Source of the DNA: Rossellomorea aquimaris
GTDB taxonomy: Bacteria > Bacillota > Bacilli > Bacillales > Bacillaceae_B
Direction: 5' to 3'
DNA length: 64,000 nt
Assembly: GCF_000935355.1 (NCBI RefSeq)
Contig: NZ_JXZC01000003.1
Span: forward strand, 248,001 to 312,000
The notes beneath the pieces were generated by a model. The model was not told where the DNA came from and did not search any database. It saw nothing but the letters and a program-made list of their open reading frames with translations. The position numbers and the translations under genes are program-made. Shown in pieces: positions 60,398 to 64,000 of the stretch; the stretch's first letter is position 1, and each line of letters opens with the position of its first letter.

Positions 60398-61790
60398 ATA
60401 TCTCTATCAACTGCTTCTAAGTCACACAAGCGTACTCATCATCGCCTTCATGATCCTCGGTCTCCTTTTTTCCCAGTATGTCGAAAATCTTGTTTACGAA
60501 AATAAGGTCACGGAGCTCCGGACGTATGGGGAGAAAATTTTGTCAGACCTTGAAAGACCAGGTCCGAGAAGACCCCTGTATCTGGAGGAATACAGCAACT
60601 TGCTTCACGCCCGGAACATCGATGTGATCACGTTCAACCGACAAGGGGAGGTATCCTTCTCCAGGGGAGGGGTGTACCCGCGGATCGAGCTCTCACAAGA
60701 AGAGTGGCAAAAAATCGAACGCGGTGAAACCGTCCCTCTGAAGAAAGATTTCGGACGGTTTGATCAGGCTGTATCCCTCGTCATCATGCCAAGGGTCATC
60801 AATGACCAGCTTGCCGGCGGACTGATCCTGATTTCCCCGATCAGCGGGACGAGGGAAATGCTGAGTGAAATCAATAAATATCTCCTGTATATCGTGCTCC
60901 TGTCACTGGCCATTTCACTTTTGATCAGCTTGTTCTTATCCAAGCTCCATGTAAAAAGGATTCAGCGGATCAGGGATGCCACTTCACGTGTATCATCCGG
61001 TCATTACGATGTCCACGTCCCAAGCTCCAACTTCGATGAAATCGGAGATCTGGCCGAAGACTTTAATGAAATGGTGACGAAACTACGGGCATCCAAAGAG
61101 GAAATCGACAGCCTGGAGAACCGTAGAAGGCAGTTCATGGCGGATGTTTCACACGAGTTGAGAACACCTCTGACAACGATCCGGGGTGTCATCGAGGGAA
61201 TCAGGAACGACATGATCCCCGAAGAACAGAAAGAGAAAAGCTTCGGTCTCGTAAGTGAGGAAACGAGGCGCCTGATCAGACTGGTGAACGAAAACCTGGA
61301 TTATGAAAAAATACGCTCCAATCAGGTTGCGATCACGAAAGTAACCTTACCATTACTGGATGTATTGGAAGTCATCAAGGAACAGCTCGACTTGCAGGCT
61401 GAAGAAAAGGGGAACACCATCAATATTTTTGCAGATTCAAATGCCTTGGTGCACGCCGACTATGATAGGCTAATTCAAATATTGATAAACATCACGAAAA
61501 ACAGCATCCAATTCACCTCTGGAGGAAGGATCACGATAGGCGGCTCCTCTTTCGGTACAGAAACCGTCATCGAAATCGAGGACACCGGAATCGGCATGGA
61601 CCCCGAAGAAATCCGTTCGATTTGGCGCAGATTTTATAAAGCAGATCTGTCTCGGACGAATAATCCATACGGGGAATTCGGTATCGGACTCTCCATCGTG
61701 AAGCAATTGGTGCTCATGCATGAAGGGACGATTGATGTCTTCAGTGAGAAAGGCAAGGGGACGAAGTTTGTGATTCGGTTGCCGCTATGA
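60387..61790 (+). CDS. Sensor histidine kinase, second system
   Basis: This 467-residue protein has two membrane helices (about 10-32 and 168-190), an extracytoplasmic loop of 135 residues, HAMP, HisKA with His256 (MADVSHELRTPLTTIRG) and an ATPase domain (NITKNSIQFTSGG, EDTGIGMDPEEIRSIWRRFY, GEFGIGLSIVKQL). The sensed cue is unknown, probably envelope-related given its neighbours. Confidence 0.9.
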   Translation: MKIRYLYQLLLSHTSVLIIAFMILGLLFSQYVENLVYENKVTELRTYGEKILSDLERPGPRRPLYLEEYSNLLHARNIDVITFNRQGEVSFSRGGVYPRIELSQEEWQKIERGETVPLKKDFGRFDQAVSLVIMPRVINDQLAGGLILISPISGTREMLSEINKYLLYIVLLSLAISLLISLFLSKLHVKRIQRIRDATSRVSSGHYDVHVPSSNFDEIGDLAEDFNEMVTKLRASKEEIDSLENRRRQFMADVSHELRTPLTTIRGVIEGIRNDMIPEEQKEKSFGLVSEETRRLIRLVNENLDYEKIRSNQVAITKVTLPLLDVLEVIKEQLDLQAEEKGNTINIFADSNALVHADYDRLIQILINITKNSIQFTSGGRITIGGSSFGTETVIEIEDTGIGMDPEEIRSIWRRFYKADLSRTNNPYGEFGIGLSIVKQLVLMHEGTIDVFSEKGKGTKFVIRLPL

Positions 61791-61804
61791 GGGGGCACAG
61801 TGGT

Positions 61805-61868
61805 CAGGGAGGTAGGTACGTAGCTTGGTCGGTTCTTTTGGAACCGCGGTACCTGTCCCCCTGGTCCC
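61805..61868. repeat. Dispersed GGTACCTGTCCCCCTGG repeat
   Basis: CAGGGAGGTAGGTACG pairs imperfectly with GGTACCTGTCCCCCTGG, with an inner hairpin CGGTTC / GAACCG. It lies 15 bases after the kinase gene. Confidence 0.5.
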
Positions 61869-61965
61869 AAAAAATTTTTTAGTAGATAACAAATCGATCA
61901 ATTTTCGTTATAATAGGTGAAGAGTGAATTTTTCTACTATTAAAAATACGGAAAGTAGGGAAGAA

Positions 61966-63288
61966 ATGCCGATGTATCATTCTGAGTTACTGACGGGTTT
62001 ACTACTTAACCTCCTTGTCATTTTAATCATTATTTTACTTATCAGCTTTCAGTATCTTTCCCGAAATAAAGTACATAAGCTTCACATTAAACCACTGCCG
62101 ATCTATATAGTCAGCTCGCTTCTCCTGTTGCTTAGTCTCGCTTTGAGTGTTCGATTGGAAGATGGATTTGTCTATGATTTGCGGTTCGTCCCTTTTTTAC
62201 TTGGGGGGATTTACGGTGGAAACCGGGTCTTACTTTGGCTTGCGGTCACGATGATTGCGATCCGTGCGCCGATGCTGGGACCGGGACTGTGGGTGACTGT
62301 TGTTATGGCGATTGTCTTCTCGCTATTGATCATTTATATGCGTCCGAGATTGGAGTACAAAGCATGGAAGACGAGGGTTTACTGGTATACGCTCTTTGCG
62401 TTCACTTACTCGGTTCTTTCATTGTGGATCCCAGCCCAGATCTTTGGTTTCGATTATTCCAGCTCGTTCCTTGTCTATTCTGCCGTCCTTAGCGGGTCGA
62501 CGTTTTTTGTCTTTTACCTGTGTGAAATCATCAGAACGATTTATACTCTTCAGTTGGAAGCGATAAAATATGAGAAGATGCAGGTGGTCAGTCACCTGGC
62601 TGCGAGCATGAGTCATGAGGTGCGGAATCCGTTGACGACGGTGAAGGGCTTTCTTCAGCTGATTAATGAAGACCCTTCCAACGTAAGCACCAATAGCGAA
62701 CTGTCCAAGGTGGCCGTCAGTGAAATCGACCGTGCCACAGAGGTGATCAATCAATACTTGAACTTTGCCAGGCCCCACCCGGAGCTTGAAGTGGAAGTGG
62801 GAATCCGGGAAGAAATAAACCGGACAAAGGAGATCATCATGCCTCTGGCAATCAAAAGAGGGATCGTCCTGAAGGCGAACATCCTGCATCACCATTCCAT
62901 TGTAGGTGATCCCAACAAGCTTCAGCAGGTCCTCATCAACGTGATGAAAAACGGGCTTGAAGCCATGGGTACGGGCGGTACGCTGCGAATCTTCAGCTAC
63001 CACGAAGGAAACAAGGTGTTCATTGTCATTAACGATACTGGAGTCGGGATGACCAAGGAGCAATTAATGCGCCTCGGGGAACCTTACTTTTCCATGAAAG
63101 GAAAGAACGGGACAGGCCTCGGAATGATGACTGCCTTCCAACTCACAGAAGGCATGAAAGGCACCATCAAAGTCCTAAGCAAACCCGGCAAGGGAACCTC
63201 CGTCATCCTCTCCTTCCCGATCTATGAAGGAGAGCGAAACCCAAGCAGCCTTACACAAACAACAAAGGTCCGTCCCTCACTGCGTTAA
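61966..63288 (+). CDS. KinB-like sporulation-type histidine kinase
   Basis: This 440-residue protein has six membrane helices in a 5TM-5TMR_LYT-like sensor (residues 1-195; FVPFLLGGIYGGNRVL), then HisKA with His217 (MSHEVRNPLTTVKGFLQLI) and an ATPase domain (NVMKNGLEAMGTGG, NDTGVGMTKEQLMRLGEPYFSMKGKNGTGLGMMTAF). This is the layout of KinB, a kinase of the phosphorelay. No lipoprotein gene of kbaA/kapB type is close. The last residues, KVRPSLR, and the stop codon are encoded by a repeat hairpin at 63264, so the C-terminal tail was altered by it. Confidence 0.85.
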   Translation: MPMYHSELLTGLLLNLLVILIIILLISFQYLSRNKVHKLHIKPLPIYIVSSLLLLLSLALSVRLEDGFVYDLRFVPFLLGGIYGGNRVLLWLAVTMIAIRAPMLGPGLWVTVVMAIVFSLLIIYMRPRLEYKAWKTRVYWYTLFAFTYSVLSLWIPAQIFGFDYSSSFLVYSAVLSGSTFFVFYLCEIIRTIYTLQLEAIKYEKMQVVSHLAASMSHEVRNPLTTVKGFLQLINEDPSNVSTNSELSKVAVSEIDRATEVINQYLNFARPHPELEVEVGIREEINRTKEIIMPLAIKRGIVLKANILHHHSIVGDPNKLQQVLINVMKNGLEAMGTGGTLRIFSYHEGNKVFIVINDTGVGMTKEQLMRLGEPYFSMKGKNGTGLGMMTAFQLTEGMKGTIKVLSKPGKGTSVILSFPIYEGERNPSSLTQTTKVRPSLR

Positions 63289-63317
63289 TGCTTTAGTAGA
63301 GTGAGGGACGGACCTTT
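63264..63317 (+). terminator. Terminator made by a dispersed GGTCCGTCCCTCAC repeat, overlapping the KinB-like 3' end
   Basis: AAAGGTCCGTCCCTCAC (63264-63280) pairs perfectly with GTGAGGGACGGACCTTT (63301-63317) over 17 bases, and ATTAG follows. The KinB-like stop codon is in the loop. The GTAGAGTG motif of other repeats is in the right arm. Confidence 0.7.
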
Positions 63318-63439
63318 TATTAGATGGGAGTCCAGGATAGGTGTACCGGTAGACTTCGGAAAAAGATTCTCCAAAAAAGGAATTTAAAGTAATTAAGAGA
63401 ATTATTATGTAGATAAGGTCTAAGAAGGAGGTCCATGGG

Positions 63440-63886
63440 GTGAACGCTAAAAAGATTAAAAAACACTTCAGATTTGTAGGCATGAAAGGAAAGGGAGCTT
63501 TTGCGGATTTCGGTGAGGAGATCCCGAGGGCTGCCCGACAATTTCTGGTACGTTCAGGTGAAGTGGGACAGAGCTCCGGTACGGAAATGGCCATTTATGA
63601 ACCAAAAAGGGATGCGGCTCATCTTGAAGGCACTTATTATGTAGGCATGATGGTGAACCGGATTCCGAAAGAAGTGCCGACGGGGATGGACACTATGGAA
63701 GTAAAGCAAGACTATGCTACCGTCAGTGGACCTATCAGCCAAATTGGCAGCTTGCACGACATGTTAGTGAAATGGACAGTCGACAATGGCTATAAAAGAA
63801 ATCCGGGCGCATTTATTGTTGAGACGTATCATCCATTGGAAAATGGAGAGGAGAACGTTGAGATTTTCTTGCCGATTCATTCATGA
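63440..63886 (+). CDS. GyrI-like small-molecule-binding protein
   Basis: This 148-residue protein has the GyrI/SOUL-like fold of AraC effector-binding domains (FVGMKGKGAFADFGEEIPRAARQF, GTYYVGMMVNRIPKEVPTGMDT, HDMLVKWTVDNGYKRN, ETYHPLENGEENVEIFLPI). The start is GTG 63440, set by AAGGAGG eight bases upstream. It probably binds or degrades small hydrophobic compounds. No DNA-binding domain is attached. Confidence 0.82.
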   Translation: MNAKKIKKHFRFVGMKGKGAFADFGEEIPRAARQFLVRSGEVGQSSGTEMAIYEPKRDAAHLEGTYYVGMMVNRIPKEVPTGMDTMEVKQDYATVSGPISQIGSLHDMLVKWTVDNGYKRNPGAFIVETYHPLENGEENVEIFLPIHS

Positions 63887-63918
63887 AATCAACAAAAATA
63901 ATAGGCGATGTGCTCTGT

Positions 63919-63947
63919 AACTCAGTTCTAATGACTGAGTTTTTTTG
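63919..63947 (+). terminator. Terminator after the GyrI-like gene
   Basis: AACTCAGT, loop TCTAATG, ACTGAGTT is followed by TTTTTTG. A partial GGGGACAGGTCCCTTG repeat follows at about 63964-63986. Confidence 0.85.
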
Positions 63948-64000
63948 TGACTGGCCGGGTCAGTGGGGACAGGTCCCTTGTCCCAGCATGTCTACTCCCT

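Overview
The window looks like chromosomal DNA of a low-to-mid GC, Gram-positive Bacillaceae bacterium (Bacillus or a close relative such as Rossellomorea; the genus is an inference). Supporting signs are AAGGAGG-type ribosome binding sites with many GTG and TTG starts, a Zur-type operator before a zinc-binding lipoprotein, an RsbR-like stressosome protein, a KinB-like sporulation kinase, an RRNPP-type regulator, an adenine riboswitch on adenosine deaminase, and HtrA and PrsA-like envelope proteins. No rRNA, tRNA, insertion sequence, CRISPR array or prophage was seen. Short GC-rich inverted repeats built on GGGACGGTTC, GGGACAGGTCCCTTGGC, GTAGAGTGGG or GGTGCCAGGCACC fill many intergenic gaps and sometimes supply the stop codon or terminator of a gene.

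Left part (1-5700): the 5' end of a zinc ABC transporter lipoprotein gene with a Zur box, a 1353-residue secreted subtilase carrying both a cohesin-like and a dockerin-like region, and a membrane-anchored unknown.

Most interesting region (5743-13841): a compact RiPP (modified peptide) locus. A PlcR/NprR-like regulator, split by a one-base slip in an A7 tract, diverges from a 52-residue secreted peptide. Then follow a B12-type radical SAM C-methyltransferase, two nearly identical cysteine-free 54-residue precursors, an M16 protease, a winged-helix protein, an HExxH putative peptide hydroxylase and an MFS exporter, closed by a terminator. I infer a quorum-regulated, exported, C-methylated and possibly hydroxylated peptide.

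14150-25092 is a catabolic regulon: two SnoaL/NTF2-like proteins, a sodium:solute symporter, a LacI-family regulator, an SDR, an iron alcohol dehydrogenase, an aldehyde dehydrogenase, a cupin, an alpha/beta hydrolase and an HpcH-type aldolase. Copies of the operator TGAATNCGNATTCA precede the transcription units, so the regulon can be drawn from sequence alone; the substrate is unknown.

25300-32420 holds an RsbR paralogue, a peptidase E-like protein, an AraC regulator, a proline dehydrogenase whose C-terminus is encoded by a dispersed repeat, a 49-residue unannotated gene, and an operon of membrane-anchored subtilase, secreted putative toxin and candidate immunity protein, preceded by 11-bp-spaced response-regulator repeats. 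32700-47900 is a mosaic of small membrane proteins, a two-component system, adenosine deaminase under an adenine riboswitch, an ECF sigma/anti-sigma pair, a PadR/HAAS pair with two clear operators, acetyltransferases, a beta-lactamase-like protein and gene remnants. 47880-64000 holds a dihydrouridine synthase, an MFS exporter, lipoproteins, and an envelope-stress block (HtrA protease, PrsA-like foldase, a secreted protein with six 28-residue repeats, its likely two-component system, then a KinB-like kinase).
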